64,000 bases of DNA from CBDEGR01 sp965237895 (GCA_965237895.1 CBDEGR010000002.1:124001-188000); one strand, 5' to 3'; shown: positions 34,362-43,030, counted from the stretch's first letter. Program-made: numbers and translations. The notes: a model not told the origin generated them from the letters alone.

Positions 34362-35004
34362 CTTGTGTTAGCCCGTAATCCTTAGCAATTTCTGGAATTA
34401 GTTCTCCAGTTCGTTCGCGAGCCCAGAGAACAGAAGCAACAATCCCCGTTCCCTTTACTATCGGCTTACCGGAAGAAATAAGGGGATGGATGGCTAGTTG
34501 CCTCGAATGAATCGGGAAAACCTGAATTGGAAAGCCCGTCGCATCTCTGGTGACCCTCTTTAGGTATTTTTCTAAAATCTCTCGCATCGCGACCTGTTCT
34601 TGTCGCGTTGCGTTTATTGTTTGACCAAGATGCTTAATGAACATTTCCTTGCCAGACACCTCGAAATCATGGCTCAGTAGAGGATGTTCTCCCGAGATGT
34701 TCTCACGGATATATTGTAGGGATTTCCTAACATTTCCGAGCGGGACACCCTTCTCGGTTGTAGAACGAAGAATGTGGGCTTCTACAAGATTGTAAAACGA
34801 CAGGAGTTTGTTTTCTGGATCGGCCAGCTCTATTACTGTAACAAAAGTGCGATGGATTCCCTGTGCCGTCACATAATTTTGGCCGCGTGTCCACGCGTTT
34901 AAGGTGGATGCGGGCACACGAATATAGAGTGCAGCTTCCGCGATGCTGTATCGCGGAAATTCTCTGACATCTCCCTTATTTCGAATGAGACGTTTCCTTG
35001 CCAT
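34306..35004 (-). CDS. VapB45-like antitoxin (HTH plus DUF433)
   Basis: 232 residues from the ATG at 35004, chosen because GGGAGGTGG lies just before it. The N-terminal part (YSIAEAALYIRVPASTLNAW) is a MerR/excisionase-like helix-turn-helix. The C-terminal part (HPLISSGKPIVKGTGIVASVLWARERTGELIPEIAKDYGLT, seen in parts) is the DUF433 domain typical of antitoxins. It probably binds the promoter and neutralises the toxin encoded downstream. The gene order antitoxin-toxin with overlap is typical. Confidence 0.78.
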   Translation of the reverse strand: MARKRLIRNKGDVREFPRYSIAEAALYIRVPASTLNAWTRGQNYVTAQGIHRTFVTVIELADPENKLLSFYNLVEAHILRSTTEKGVPLGNVRKSLQYIRENISGEHPLLSHDFEVSGKEMFIKHLGQTINATRQEQVAMREILEKYLKRVTRDATGFPIQVFPIHSRQLAIHPLISSGKPIVKGTGIVASVLWARERTGELIPEIAKDYGLTQVEVTQAIQDYAWKENRAA

Positions 35005-35146
35005 CAGACCACCTCCCGTGATACCATTCAGGTGATCAGGACACACTTACATTGCGCAGACAGCAACTGGCGTTTCCGTCGCCACGCTCTCCAGAAATGA
35101 TTCCCAAGAATTCGGAGCCGTGATTCCCAGTCACGGCTTCACTTTT

Positions 35147-36115
35147 TCATGCAGTGCTTTTTGAGTCCCGTAGCATTAACCTCTTTCCAGTGGTTCCCTT
35201 AATGGCGAGCCGCGTTCTATCACCATCAGAGATGTCCCGCGCATTATACCGGAAATCAAACTCGCTTAGATAGTGGTGAAGGTGTTGTTTGCCGACTTGG
35301 TGATACACGCCATTGATCCCACGTTTCAGATTGGCGAAATAGCCCTCAACCGCGTTTGTCGTGATAACGATGCCCTTCTCACGCCGAACGTATTCGCCGA
35401 CAGAATGATTGACCTTGAAATGCTTCCGCTTGCTACCAGCACTCGCTAGAACCGTGGAAGTGTCCGTCATCAAGCGGGCATCTTTGGCGACCATCTGATT
35501 AACGATCGGCTTCAAATTCTTTGCCGTGACCCGCTCGACATGTAGGGACTGAACGCGCCCGCCGCGTTGCAGAACGGAAACCACGGCGGCCTTGTTGGAA
35601 ACCGGACTCAGGTAATCCTTCGTCCGCTCTCCCGGCCTTCGGCCATGCGTCCCGCAACGCAGCTTCCCGCCGATGTAGGTTTCGTCTATTTCGATTGTGC
35701 CAGTGAGCATTGATGTTAACGGTTCCTGCTTCATTGCGTATCGAATCCGATGCGCCATAAACCAAGCGGTACGATAGGAGCCAAGCTCCAGGTTTCGCAT
35801 CAGTTGGTGGGCGCTGATTCCTTTTTTGCTAGAGCAAAGCAGATGCACGGCAAGAAGCCATTTGTGCAAGGGAATTTTGCTGTCCTCAAAGATCGTGCCG
35901 ACCGTTACCGTGAACGGTTCGCGGCAAGCAGCGCACTTGTAGACACCCTTGCGGAGTTGGCTCTTGGTTCCCGGTTTCGATTGGAGTTTGTACGCCTCTC
36001 CGATCACGCCACAGTGAGGGCAGACCGGGCCGTCCGGCCACAGATTCTTTTCGAGGTAGGCGCGGGCACTATCCTCATCTCTGAACTGCGGTTGAAGTAA
36101 TCCTTGTTTTTCCAT
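35147..36115 (-). CDS. IS1595-family (ISXO2-like) transposase
   Basis: 322 residues. The N-terminal zinc ribbon has CPHCG and CAACREPFTV. The catalytic core starts at TIEIDETYIGGK (first Asp), continues with RLMTDTS (second Asp) and the late NAVEGYFANLKRGINGVYHQ (acidic/Asn-rich end) followed by the Tyr/His helix LHHYLSEFDFRYN. All are typical of DDE_Tnp_IS1595. The start at 36115 is chosen because the upstream continuation reads into trmD. No internal stop is seen, so it may be active. Confidence 0.92.
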   Translation of the reverse strand: MEKQGLLQPQFRDEDSARAYLEKNLWPDGPVCPHCGVIGEAYKLQSKPGTKSQLRKGVYKCAACREPFTVTVGTIFEDSKIPLHKWLLAVHLLCSSKKGISAHQLMRNLELGSYRTAWFMAHRIRYAMKQEPLTSMLTGTIEIDETYIGGKLRCGTHGRRPGERTKDYLSPVSNKAAVVSVLQRGGRVQSLHVERVTAKNLKPIVNQMVAKDARLMTDTSTVLASAGSKRKHFKVNHSVGEYVRREKGIVITTNAVEGYFANLKRGINGVYHQVGKQHLHHYLSEFDFRYNARDISDGDRTRLAIKGTTGKRLMLRDSKSTA

Positions 36116-36139
36116 ACCCCCATTATGGCATTTTATCTT

Positions 36140-36163
36140 GGGTATGTCAAGTGCATAGTTCCG
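36140..36163. repeat. Right terminal inverted repeat of the IS1595 element
   Basis: Its complement begins CGGAACTATGCACTTGAC and ends TACCC, matching the left end at 21 of 24 positions. Confidence 0.9.
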
Positions 36164-36171
36164 AGAAAAGG
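36164..36171. repeat. Right target-site duplication AGAAAAGG
   Basis: An exact copy of 33658-33665, five bases away from the trmD stop codon. Confidence 0.9.
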
Positions 36172-36176
36172 CCCGA

Positions 36177-36980
36177 TTAAGTCGATTTTTTTCGCTTTCC
36201 ACCAAGACTCTCCGCCTCCGGGGGCTTTTCAAGGGGAATCCCGGCTCGCTCCAGCACGTCGGGCCGTGTCCGGCGGGTCTTCTCGACCGCCTCCCTGCTC
36301 CGCCAATCCCGAATCTCCCGATGGTTGCCGGAAAGAAGAACCGGCGGCACTTTCCAACCCCGGAAATCTTCCGGACGCGTGTACTGAGGATAATCGAGAA
36401 GCCCGAGCGAAGAGACTTCGACTTCATTTACCGGCCCCTCGGGGGGGGAAAGTCCCGGCGAAAAGGACTCCGTTTCGACGGACTCCTCATTGCCGAGCAC
36501 GCCCGGCAGCAGGCGCACGACCGAATCCAAAAGGATCAAAGCCGCCAGTTCCCCGCCACTCAAGACGAAGTTTCCGACCGAAATCTCCTCGGTGGCCAAA
36601 TGCTCAGCGACGCGCTCATCCACCCCTTCGTAGCGTCCGCAGATCATGGCAATCCGAGCCTGGCCGGAAAGCCGGCGGGCGCATTCCTGGTCAAACAATC
36701 GTCCCCGCGCCGAAAGCAGAATCCGGGGAAAGTCCCGCTCCCCGGTCGTTTCCATTACCCGTTCCAGTGCGGTAAAAATCGGTTCCGGCTTCAGCACCAT
36801 CCCCGGCCCACCGCCGAAGGGTCGGTCATCCACCGTCCAATGTTTGTCGGTGGTGTAGTCGCGAAAATTGTGGACCCGAACGGCCGCGTACCCCGCCTCC
36901 AGGGCGCGATGCAAGACGCCATGCGCCAGCACGCTGGTAAAAAAGTCGGGGAAGATGGTGAAAATTTCAAACGTGACCAT
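36177..36980 (-). CDS. trmD: tRNA (guanine-N1)-methyltransferase TrmD
   Basis: Methylates G37 of tRNA, 267 residues. The FEIFTIFPDFF opening, VDDRPFGGGPGMV, the knot segments MICGRYEGVDERV and ISVGNFVLSGGELAAL and the PEDFRGWKVPPVLLSGNH block are all present. The C-terminal tail is basic. It is in the order rpsP-khpA-rimM-trmD. The mobile element sits 5 bases beyond its stop and leaves the gene intact. Confidence 0.97.
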   Translation of the reverse strand: MVTFEIFTIFPDFFTSVLAHGVLHRALEAGYAAVRVHNFRDYTTDKHWTVDDRPFGGGPGMVLKPEPIFTALERVMETTGERDFPRILLSARGRLFDQECARRLSGQARIAMICGRYEGVDERVAEHLATEEISVGNFVLSGGELAALILLDSVVRLLPGVLGNEESVETESFSPGLSPPEGPVNEVEVSSLGLLDYPQYTRPEDFRGWKVPPVLLSGNHREIRDWRSREAVEKTRRTRPDVLERAGIPLEKPPEAESLGGKRKKST

Positions 36981-36996
36981 GGCCGGAACTCGGTTC

Positions 36997-37602
36997 TTAA
37001 CGTTTTTTCCGGAATTTACCCGAGAAATTTGCTCCTGCCCTCGCCCTCTGCTTAGGCCGGTTCACCTCCAGCAGATCGTCCGGCAGGTCAACTTCGATTC
37101 TTCGCTCGGCAATATTGATTTTCCGGCAGATCTGCTCGGCAAAGGGAATCAGGAATTCTTCTTCGCCGCTTCTTACTCGAAGCAAATCCCTGCCCGCCGC
37201 GGACTCTACCGCTTCGACGGTTCCCAGCTCACGCTCAATTTCAGCTTTCCGTTCCACCACTCGGCAGCCGACCAACTCGTAGAAGTAGAAGCTGCCGTCC
37301 GGCGCGGAAATGCGCTCTTCCCGCCGGATCAGGACGTCGAAGCCGCGCAGGGTTTCCGCCTCTGTGATCGAGTCCACACCCTGGAATTTCAGGATCACAC
37401 GGCCCTTATGGAACCAAGCCTTCTCCAGGGTATGCTGCCGAGGCGGCGCGTCCTTTCCTTCTCCTTCCAGGAAGACACTTTCGAGCGTCCCGAACCGCTC
37501 GGGGAAATCCGTTAAGATTTTTGCGGCAACCTCGCCCCGCCTGCCTTGCGGTTTGGCAATTTTGGCGATGACAAGAAACTCAGGTTGGGGGATGATTCCC
37601 AT
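36997..37602 (-). CDS. rimM: 16S rRNA processing protein RimM
   Basis: 201 residues from the Met at 37602 (MGIIPQPEFLVIAKIAKPQG), which matches the family start; the upstream continuation does not. The N-terminal barrel is followed by a PRC-barrel (FYFYELVGCRVVE...AAGRDLLRV). It binds ribosomal protein S19 and helps 30S assembly. It is 16 bases upstream of trmD. Confidence 0.93.
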   Translation of the reverse strand: MGIIPQPEFLVIAKIAKPQGRRGEVAAKILTDFPERFGTLESVFLEGEGKDAPPRQHTLEKAWFHKGRVILKFQGVDSITEAETLRGFDVLIRREERISAPDGSFYFYELVGCRVVERKAEIERELGTVEAVESAAGRDLLRVRSGEEEFLIPFAEQICRKINIAERRIEVDLPDDLLEVNRPKQRARAGANFSGKFRKKR

Positions 37603-37749
37603 TTGGGGACAGGGGACAGAGGGGCAATTTGAATTTCGGTGAACGAAAGCGCTTTCCCGGTTTATCGCTTGCGTCGGATATCCTACCTTTCCCTCTAATT
37701 TTTCCTCAGCTTTTCGCCAAGTCACTTGCAGCGGTGTGGTATTCGGGCA

Positions 37750-37980
37750 CTACTCGAGGATTTCCAGCGTAAAGTGCTTTTTCATCTTCATCCCGGCAGC
37801 GCTCACGATGGTCCGTAACGAGCGGACTGTGCGGCCCTGTTTTCCGATGATCTTACCCAGGTCCTCAGAGTTCACACGAAGCTCCAGCACCGTCATCTGA
37901 TTTCCCTCCACAACTTCCACGGAAACCTGATCTGGATTGTCTACCAGTGCCTTCACGATGGTCTCAATCAGCTCTTTCAT
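37750..37980 (-). CDS. khpA: KH-domain RNA-binding protein KhpA
   Basis: 76 residues, a single KH domain with the GKIIGKQGR nucleic-acid loop. It lies between rpsP and rimM, its standard place. Such proteins bind RNA, in some bacteria together with KhpB (Jag). Confidence 0.92.
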   Translation of the reverse strand: MKELIETIVKALVDNPDQVSVEVVEGNQMTVLELRVNSEDLGKIIGKQGRTVRSLRTIVSAAGMKMKKHFTLEILE

Positions 37981-38100
37981 TTTGCCTCTCGTCCTCCGCC
38001 CCGGCAGATCTATTCCCCCACTTAAAACTTGAACGAATCACGACCCGGCAGCCGGCCCGATCGGTTCCGTCCGAAGTTCGGAGACGGTCGGCAAAATCGG

Positions 38101-38340
38101 TTAAGTTCGCGCCGCGGCTTTCAGCAGGCTGCGTACGGTATCCGAGGGTTGAGCCCCGCATTTCAGCCAATAATCGACACGCTCCCGGTTGACGACGATC
38201 TCTGCCGGCTCCCGGCAGGGATTATAGTGTCCCACGTTTTCCAGGAAACGCCCGTCGCGGCGCGTCTCCCGGTTGATCACCACGATCCGATATCGAGGCT
38301 TCTTTTTTGACCCGGTCCTAAACAGCCTGATCCGTAACAA
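38101..38340 (-). CDS. rpsP: Ribosomal protein S16
   Basis: 79 residues: MLRIRLFRTGSKKKPRYRIVV opening (seen as IRLFRTGSKKKPRYR), the NVGHYNPCREP loop and the ERVDYWLKCGAQPSDTV block. It follows ffh by about 90 bases, the usual order. Confidence 0.96.
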   Translation of the reverse strand: MLRIRLFRTGSKKKPRYRIVVINRETRRDGRFLENVGHYNPCREPAEIVVNRERVDYWLKCGAQPSDTVRSLLKAAART

Positions 38341-38433
38341 AGTTTTCTCCTTTTCCCTGGAACTTTTTCTCCGCTTACCCTGACGGCGCCGACATCGGCG
38401 GAAACCTTACCCCACCCGGTCTCCCATCGGGAA

Positions 38434-39753
38434 CTACCTGCGGGCCAAGTTCCGCCCCCTACCGCGCGTGAGCGATTTCATCATTTTCTGCATCTGTACG
38501 AACTGCTTCAGCAGTTGGTTGACCTGTTGAACGTTGGTGCCGCTGCCGCGCGCAATCCTCTTGCGACGGCGGCCGTTGATAATCTGATGGCGGATGCGCT
38601 CCTTCGGCGTCATCGAGCTGATGATCGCCTCGATGCGTACCAACTCGCGCTCATCCACCTGGGCCTTGGCCATGTTCTTCATCGGGCCGAGTTTCGGCAA
38701 CATTCCCAGCACTTGGTCGAGCGGGCCCATGCGGCGAAGCTGCTGCATCTGATCGCGAAAATCCTCCAGCGTGAAGCGGTTCGACAGCATCTTCTGCTGG
38801 AGCGCCTGGGCCTTATCCTTATCGATCGTGGCCTCGGCCTTTTCGATCAGGGTCAGGACGTCGCCCATGCCCAGGATGCGGGAAACCATGCGCTCGGGGT
38901 GGAAGACCTCCAGCGCATCGTACCCTTCGCCGACGCCGACGAACTTGATCGGCTGGCCCGTGACCTGATGAATCGAGAGGGCCGCGCCGCCCCGCGCGTC
39001 GCCGTCCAGCTTGGTCAGCACCACGCCGGAAAGACCCAGCCGTTCGTGGAACTCCCGGGCGCTCTTGACCGCATCCTGACCCATCATCGTATCCGCAACG
39101 AACAGGACCTCGCTCGGCCGCAGCTCGGTTCGGATTTGGCTCAACTCCTCCATCAACTCATCGTCGATGTGGAGCCGCCCGGAGCTGTCGATCAATAGTA
39201 CGTCATGCCCGCGGTCGGCGGCATCTTTTCGAGCCGCCCGGGCCAACGCCAACGGCTGATCGAGGTCTTCCCCCGTAAAACATGCCGTCCCGACTTGGTC
39301 GGCAATCACGGCCAATTGCTCGCGGGCCGCCGGACGCCGGACGTCGGTCGAAACCACCATCGGGCGCTTGCCTTTCTTCGCCAACCACCGGGCCAGCTTC
39401 CCCGTCGTGGTCGTCTTGCCGCTCCCTTGCAATCCTACCAGCAGGAAGACGGAAGGCAGGTCGCGTGAAAAGACCAAATCAGAGGTGTCCCGTCCCAGCA
39501 GAGCCACCAACTCGTCCCGAACAATTCGAACCACTTCCTGCGCCGGAGTCAGCCCTTCCCGGACGGCTTCTCCGAGCGCACGGACGCGAATCCGCTCCAG
39601 CAGTTCCTTGACAACTTTGAAGTTGACGTCGGCCTCGAGCAACGCCATGCGGACTTCGCGCAACGTGGCGTCCAGGGACTTCTCCGTGAGCGACCCGGCG
39701 ATACGCAGGTTCTTAAAGACGCGCTCGAATTTTTCTTGGAGCGATTCAAACAT
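38434..39753 (-). CDS. ffh: Signal recognition particle protein Ffh
   Basis: The SRP54 GTPase that guides membrane proteins to FtsY, 439 residues. N domain 1-90, G domain with LVGLQGSGKTTTTGKLA, STDVRRPAAREQL, IDSSGRL and TKLDGDARGG, and the methionine-rich M domain from about 300 with MLPKLGPMKNM. The GSGTNVQQVNQLLKQF end is typical. It heads the ffh-rpsP-khpA-rimM-trmD-rplS-rnhB series. Confidence 0.97.
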   Translation of the reverse strand: MFESLQEKFERVFKNLRIAGSLTEKSLDATLREVRMALLEADVNFKVVKELLERIRVRALGEAVREGLTPAQEVVRIVRDELVALLGRDTSDLVFSRDLPSVFLLVGLQGSGKTTTTGKLARWLAKKGKRPMVVSTDVRRPAAREQLAVIADQVGTACFTGEDLDQPLALARAARKDAADRGHDVLLIDSSGRLHIDDELMEELSQIRTELRPSEVLFVADTMMGQDAVKSAREFHERLGLSGVVLTKLDGDARGGAALSIHQVTGQPIKFVGVGEGYDALEVFHPERMVSRILGMGDVLTLIEKAEATIDKDKAQALQQKMLSNRFTLEDFRDQMQQLRRMGPLDQVLGMLPKLGPMKNMAKAQVDERELVRIEAIISSMTPKERIRHQIINGRRRKRIARGSGTNVQQVNQLLKQFVQMQKMMKSLTRGRGRNLARR

Positions 39754-40021
39754 TCGAGTCTATTCCGCCAAAATCAATTCCGCCCAAGCCGAAACCACAG
39801 GTCTCCGACGCGCTGCCGGTTCGGGAAACAAAACTCCCTGGGGATCAAGGGGAAACAAAACCTAGGATCGAAGGTATTGCGCGAACCCAAAAAGCCCTAT
39901 GTTAGATTTTAGGGGGGAAGCGGCGCAAAAGGCAAGAGCGGAATGCCTTAGAACCTCAACTTGGCCTGTTGCCTGTTGTCTTCCTATTGTCTGGCACCGC
40001 CAAAGAGAGTATTCTGGAGGT

Positions 40022-40140
40022 GTTCTCCGAGCCCAGGCAGCTAACGGCATATGGTAAAGCCCATCCGATAAAATGGAACGCCGCCTGGGCCGAAAGGGTT
40101 CGGCCGGAAACGGCCCAGCCTCCCGTATTTGGAAAGGGGA
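40022..40140 (+). ncRNA. Candidate molybdenum cofactor (Moco) riboswitch
   Basis: A GC-rich, highly paired leader before moaA. GCCCAGGC (40031-40038) pairs with GCCTGGGC (40083-40090); then GGCCGAAAGG, TTCGGCC and GGAAACGGCC form hairpins, followed by AGCCTCCCGTATTTGGAAAGG. The conserved GCCTCCCG and GGAAAGG words and the position directly before moaA agree with the Moco RNA motif. A terminator hairpin follows. The class call rests on recalled motif words and context, not on a model score. Confidence 0.7.
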
Positions 40141-40145
40141 AATCG

Positions 40146-40185
40146 AGCCTGCCGCGGAGACGTGCAGGCTTTTCTATTCTTTTCT
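40146..40185 (+). terminator. Intrinsic terminator in the moaA leader
   Basis: AGCCTGC (40146-40152) and GCAGGCT (40164-40170) form a 7-bp stem followed by a T-rich tract (TTTTCTATTCTTTTCTG). It lies between the candidate Moco riboswitch and the moaA start, which suggests transcriptional control. Confidence 0.7.
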
Positions 40186-40228
40186 GTTCTACCCCCTCCA
40201 AACCGAGAGCGCAGTACCAGGTCACGAA

Positions 40229-41278
40229 ATGTTGCTCGACTCTTTTCAAAGACCGCTCAACGATCTACGAATCTCCGTCACCGACCGGTGCAACTACCGC
40301 TGCGCCTACTGCATGCCGCGCGACGAGTACACCTGGCTCGAGCGGGAAGAGATTCTTACCTTCGATGAGATGGCTCGCCTGGCGCGGATTTTCCTCTCTC
40401 TCGGAGTCGAAAAGATCCGCCTGACGGGCGGCGAACCGCTCGTCAGGCGTGACCTCGAAGTTCTGGTCCGCAAGCTGTCCGGCTTGACCGGCCTCGAAGA
40501 ACTCTGCCTTACCACGAACGGTTTGTGGTTGGTCGAAAAAGCGGGTCCCCTCCGTGCCGCCGGACTCAATCGGCTCAACGTAAGCCTGGACACTCTAGAC
40601 CCGGAAAAATTCAAGAAGATCACCAAGCGAGGCGAGCTTGAGCCGGTCCTGAAGGGGATCGAAGAGGCGAAAAGGCACGAGTTCGACTCGATTAAGATCA
40701 ACGCCGTTGTCGAGCGAGGCGTCAATGAAGATGATATCCTGCCACTTGTCGAATATGGGCGGCGGAACCGCCTCAGTGTGCGGTTCATCGAGTATATGGA
40801 CGTGGGGAACGCGAACGACTGGCACTCGGACCGCGTGGTCCCAAAGAGCGCGATCCTGGAGACCATCCACCGCCGGTATCCGCTGCGGGGGTGGGGCCCA
40901 ACTTTTGGACGAGCAATGGGCCCGGCTAGGAGACGGGCCAACGGGAATGCCCCTTCCCAGGATTACGAATTCATGGACGACGGGGGAGAGGTGGGCATCA
41001 TCGCCTCCGTCACCGAGCCGTTCTGCGCCACCTGCTCCCGCGTGCGGCTCACGGCCGACGGACGTTTTGTCACCTGCCTGTTTTCCAAGGACGGCATGGA
41101 CCTGAAAGGTCCGTTGCGGGCCGGAGCCTCCGACGACGAAATTGCGCGACGGATCAGTTCCGTCTGGCGAAAACGGGAAGACCGCTACTCCGAGCAGCGC
41201 CTGGAAGCGCTCCACTCAATCCAAGGCTACCGGCCGAAGGACCACCCGAAAATTGAGATGATTCAGTTGGGCGGCTGA
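40229..41278 (+). CDS. moaA: GTP 3',8-cyclase MoaA
   Basis: A radical-SAM enzyme that starts molybdopterin synthesis, 349 residues. The SAM-cluster motif CNYRCAYC lies near residue 26, the second cluster in FCATCSRVRLTADGRFVTCLF, and the C-terminus ends in GlyGly as MoaA requires. The ATG at 40229 gives the normal SFQRPLNDLRISVTDRC start; the frame upstream runs into the riboswitch. No other moa gene is adjacent, and the MoaD-like protein at 21611 is in another context. Confidence 0.95.
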   Translation: MLLDSFQRPLNDLRISVTDRCNYRCAYCMPRDEYTWLEREEILTFDEMARLARIFLSLGVEKIRLTGGEPLVRRDLEVLVRKLSGLTGLEELCLTTNGLWLVEKAGPLRAAGLNRLNVSLDTLDPEKFKKITKRGELEPVLKGIEEAKRHEFDSIKINAVVERGVNEDDILPLVEYGRRNRLSVRFIEYMDVGNANDWHSDRVVPKSAILETIHRRYPLRGWGPTFGRAMGPARRRANGNAPSQDYEFMDDGGEVGIIASVTEPFCATCSRVRLTADGRFVTCLFSKDGMDLKGPLRAGASDDEIARRISSVWRKREDRYSEQRLEALHSIQGYRPKDHPKIEMIQLGG

Positions 41279-41300
41279 CCGGCGTGCCCACACGATTGCC

Positions 41301-41332
41301 GCCCGGAAAGTCCGGACGATAAGTCACCGGGC
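41301..41332 (+). promoter_or_regulatory. Inverted repeat in the nadA leader
   Basis: GCCCGG (41301-41306) and CCGGGC (41327-41332) can form a hairpin; the pairing extends outward with ATTGC/GCAAT after a bulge. It lies 95 bases before nadA. The function is unknown; it could also be the moaA terminator region, although no T-run follows. Confidence 0.35.
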
Positions 41333-41426
41333 AATGGGTCGCCCTACAAGAATGGAATAGCGAGAGGGAGATAGATAGACCTTTCCCGCAATAAGGTTTA
41401 AGATAGAAATCACGAAGGAAGCCACC

Positions 41427-42533
41427 ATGGCCCTGCCTATGACAACAACGATTGCCAACCTGCTTCCCGGCGACTACGTCGAGCTCTCTGAGGGGCAGCT
41501 TGCCGCGCGCATTACCGCAGCGAAGGAAAACCTCGGCTCCCGGCTGGTCATCCTGGGGCACCACTACCAGCGGGATGAGGTGATCCAATTCGCCGATCAT
41601 CAGGGCGACTCGTTGCGCCTGTCGCAACTGGCCGCCGAGCGTCCCGAGGCCGAATACATCGTCTTCTGCGGCGTCCATTTTATGGCTGAAAGCGCCGACA
41701 TCCTTAGCGGCGATCATCAAAAAGTCATGCTGCCGGACCTGAACGCTGGCTGCTCGATGGCCGACATGGCGGACATCGAGCAAGTGGAGGTCTGCTGGGA
41801 AGAGTTGCACACCGCATCAGATTCGAAGATGGTCCCGGTCACCTACATCAACTCGTCGGCCGCCATCAAGGCCTTCGTCGGCCGGCAGGAGGGAGCCGTT
41901 TGCACCTCCTCAAACGCGCGTAAAATCTTCGAGTGGGCTTTCCGGCGAGGCCAAAAGGCGCTCTTTCTTCCCGACGAACACCTGGGACGGAATACGGCCT
42001 ATCGAATGGGCGTGCCGCTCGACCAGATGGCCGTCTGGGACCCGCATCTTGAGCAGGGGGGGCTGGACTCGGAACAGATTCGCAAGGCACGCGTGATCTT
42101 GTGGAAAGGCCACTGTTCGGTTCACCAACGCTTTCTTCCCGAGCACATCGAGCACACCCGGACAAATTTCCCCGGTATCCGCGTTATTGCGCATCCGGAG
42201 TGCCGCTGGGAAGTTTGTGAATTGGCCGACGAGATCGGCTCCACCGAATACATCCGTAAGACGGTGACCGAGGCCCCGGCGGGGTCCCAATGGGCCATCG
42301 GCACGGAGATTCACATGGTGCAGCGCTTGGCCAAGGAGAACCCGGACCGCACGGTCATCAGCCTCGACGACTGCGCTTGCCTGTGCAGCACGATGTACCG
42401 CATCTCGCCCCAGCACCTCTGCTGGACGCTGGAGAATCTCCAGGTAGACCAGGTTGTCAACCAAGTTCAGGTGGACCCGGAGACGAAGCACTGGGCGCGC
42501 GTCGCGCTAGACCGCATGCTGGCGATGCGCTGA
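41427..42533 (+). CDS. nadA: Quinolinate synthase
   Basis: A [4Fe-4S] enzyme that makes quinolinate for NAD, 368 residues, the length of the long (Bacillus-like) branch. Cluster cysteines are in VFCGVHFMAESADIL, HPECRWEV and DDCACLC. The triple-domain pattern is complete, with the NSSAAIKA and LPDEHLGRN blocks. nadB and nadC are not in the window. DUF2203 and thiC follow in the same direction. Confidence 0.96.
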   Translation: MALPMTTTIANLLPGDYVELSEGQLAARITAAKENLGSRLVILGHHYQRDEVIQFADHQGDSLRLSQLAAERPEAEYIVFCGVHFMAESADILSGDHQKVMLPDLNAGCSMADMADIEQVEVCWEELHTASDSKMVPVTYINSSAAIKAFVGRQEGAVCTSSNARKIFEWAFRRGQKALFLPDEHLGRNTAYRMGVPLDQMAVWDPHLEQGGLDSEQIRKARVILWKGHCSVHQRFLPEHIEHTRTNFPGIRVIAHPECRWEVCELADEIGSTEYIRKTVTEAPAGSQWAIGTEIHMVQRLAKENPDRTVISLDDCACLCSTMYRISPQHLCWTLENLQVDQVVNQVQVDPETKHWARVALDRMLAMR

Positions 42534-42565
42534 CCCCATATTATGAATAGGAAATTATAGGATTC

Positions 42566-43030
42566 ATGAGCGAACGTTTTTTTAACCGCAACCAGGCGGA
42601 TAAACTGCTTCCCTGGCTGGAGAACCTGTTGGGCCAAGCTCGGGAGCAGAAACTACAGGCCGACGGAATCGATGAGGAGATTGGCGCGACGAGGTCGCGG
42701 ATTCTGCTGCAGGGGGGGATGACGATCCCCTACCGCCGGCTGGCCGAATTGAGGCTCCAGAAGGACCGGAACATCGAGAGGGTCCGGGAGTTGATTCAGA
42801 TGATCGAACAGAAGGGCTGCGTCATTAAGAACCTGGAAGAAGGCTTGGTCGATTTCCCCTGCCGGAGGGAGAACCGTGAAATCTACCTCTGCTGGAAACT
42901 GGGCGAAGAGAGGGTCCTTTATTGGCACGGGATGGAGGAAGGATTTGCCGGCCGCAAGCCGCTCGACGAATCCAAATCCAAATCCGAACTCTCTTTGGAG
43001 CCCCCGGCGGGGAGCGGCCGCCCCAACTAA
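42566..43030 (+). CDS. DUF2203 family protein
   Basis: 154 residues. After a helical N-terminus (NRNQADKLLPWLENLLGQA) comes the family core GLVDFPCRRENREIYLCWKLGEERVLYWH, seen as GLVDFP, YLCWKLGEE and YWHGMEEGFAGRKPL. DUF2203 has no known function; the conserved His, Trp and acidic residues suggest a metal or nucleotide site, which is speculative. It lies 32 bases after nadA. Confidence 0.85.
   Translation: MSERFFNRNQADKLLPWLENLLGQAREQKLQADGIDEEIGATRSRILLQGGMTIPYRRLAELRLQKDRNIERVRELIQMIEQKGCVIKNLEEGLVDFPCRRENREIYLCWKLGEERVLYWHGMEEGFAGRKPLDESKSKSELSLEPPAGSGRPN

Larger units (their letters stand above)
33666..36163 (-). mobile_element. IS1595-family transposon with toxin-antitoxin cargo (2,498 bp)
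   Basis: The element is fully bounded. The left terminal repeat (33666-33689) and right one (36140-36163, complement) are 24 bp and match at 21 positions, sharing TATGCACTTGAC and TACCC. AGAAAAGG is duplicated outside both ends. Inside, all on the minus strand, are an IS1595-type transposase, a VapB45-like antitoxin, a VapC45-like toxin and a 48-codon ORF. It is more AT-rich than the host. IS1595 elements with passenger genes are known. It inserted 5 bases after the trmD stop, splitting trmD from rplS. Confidence 0.93.
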
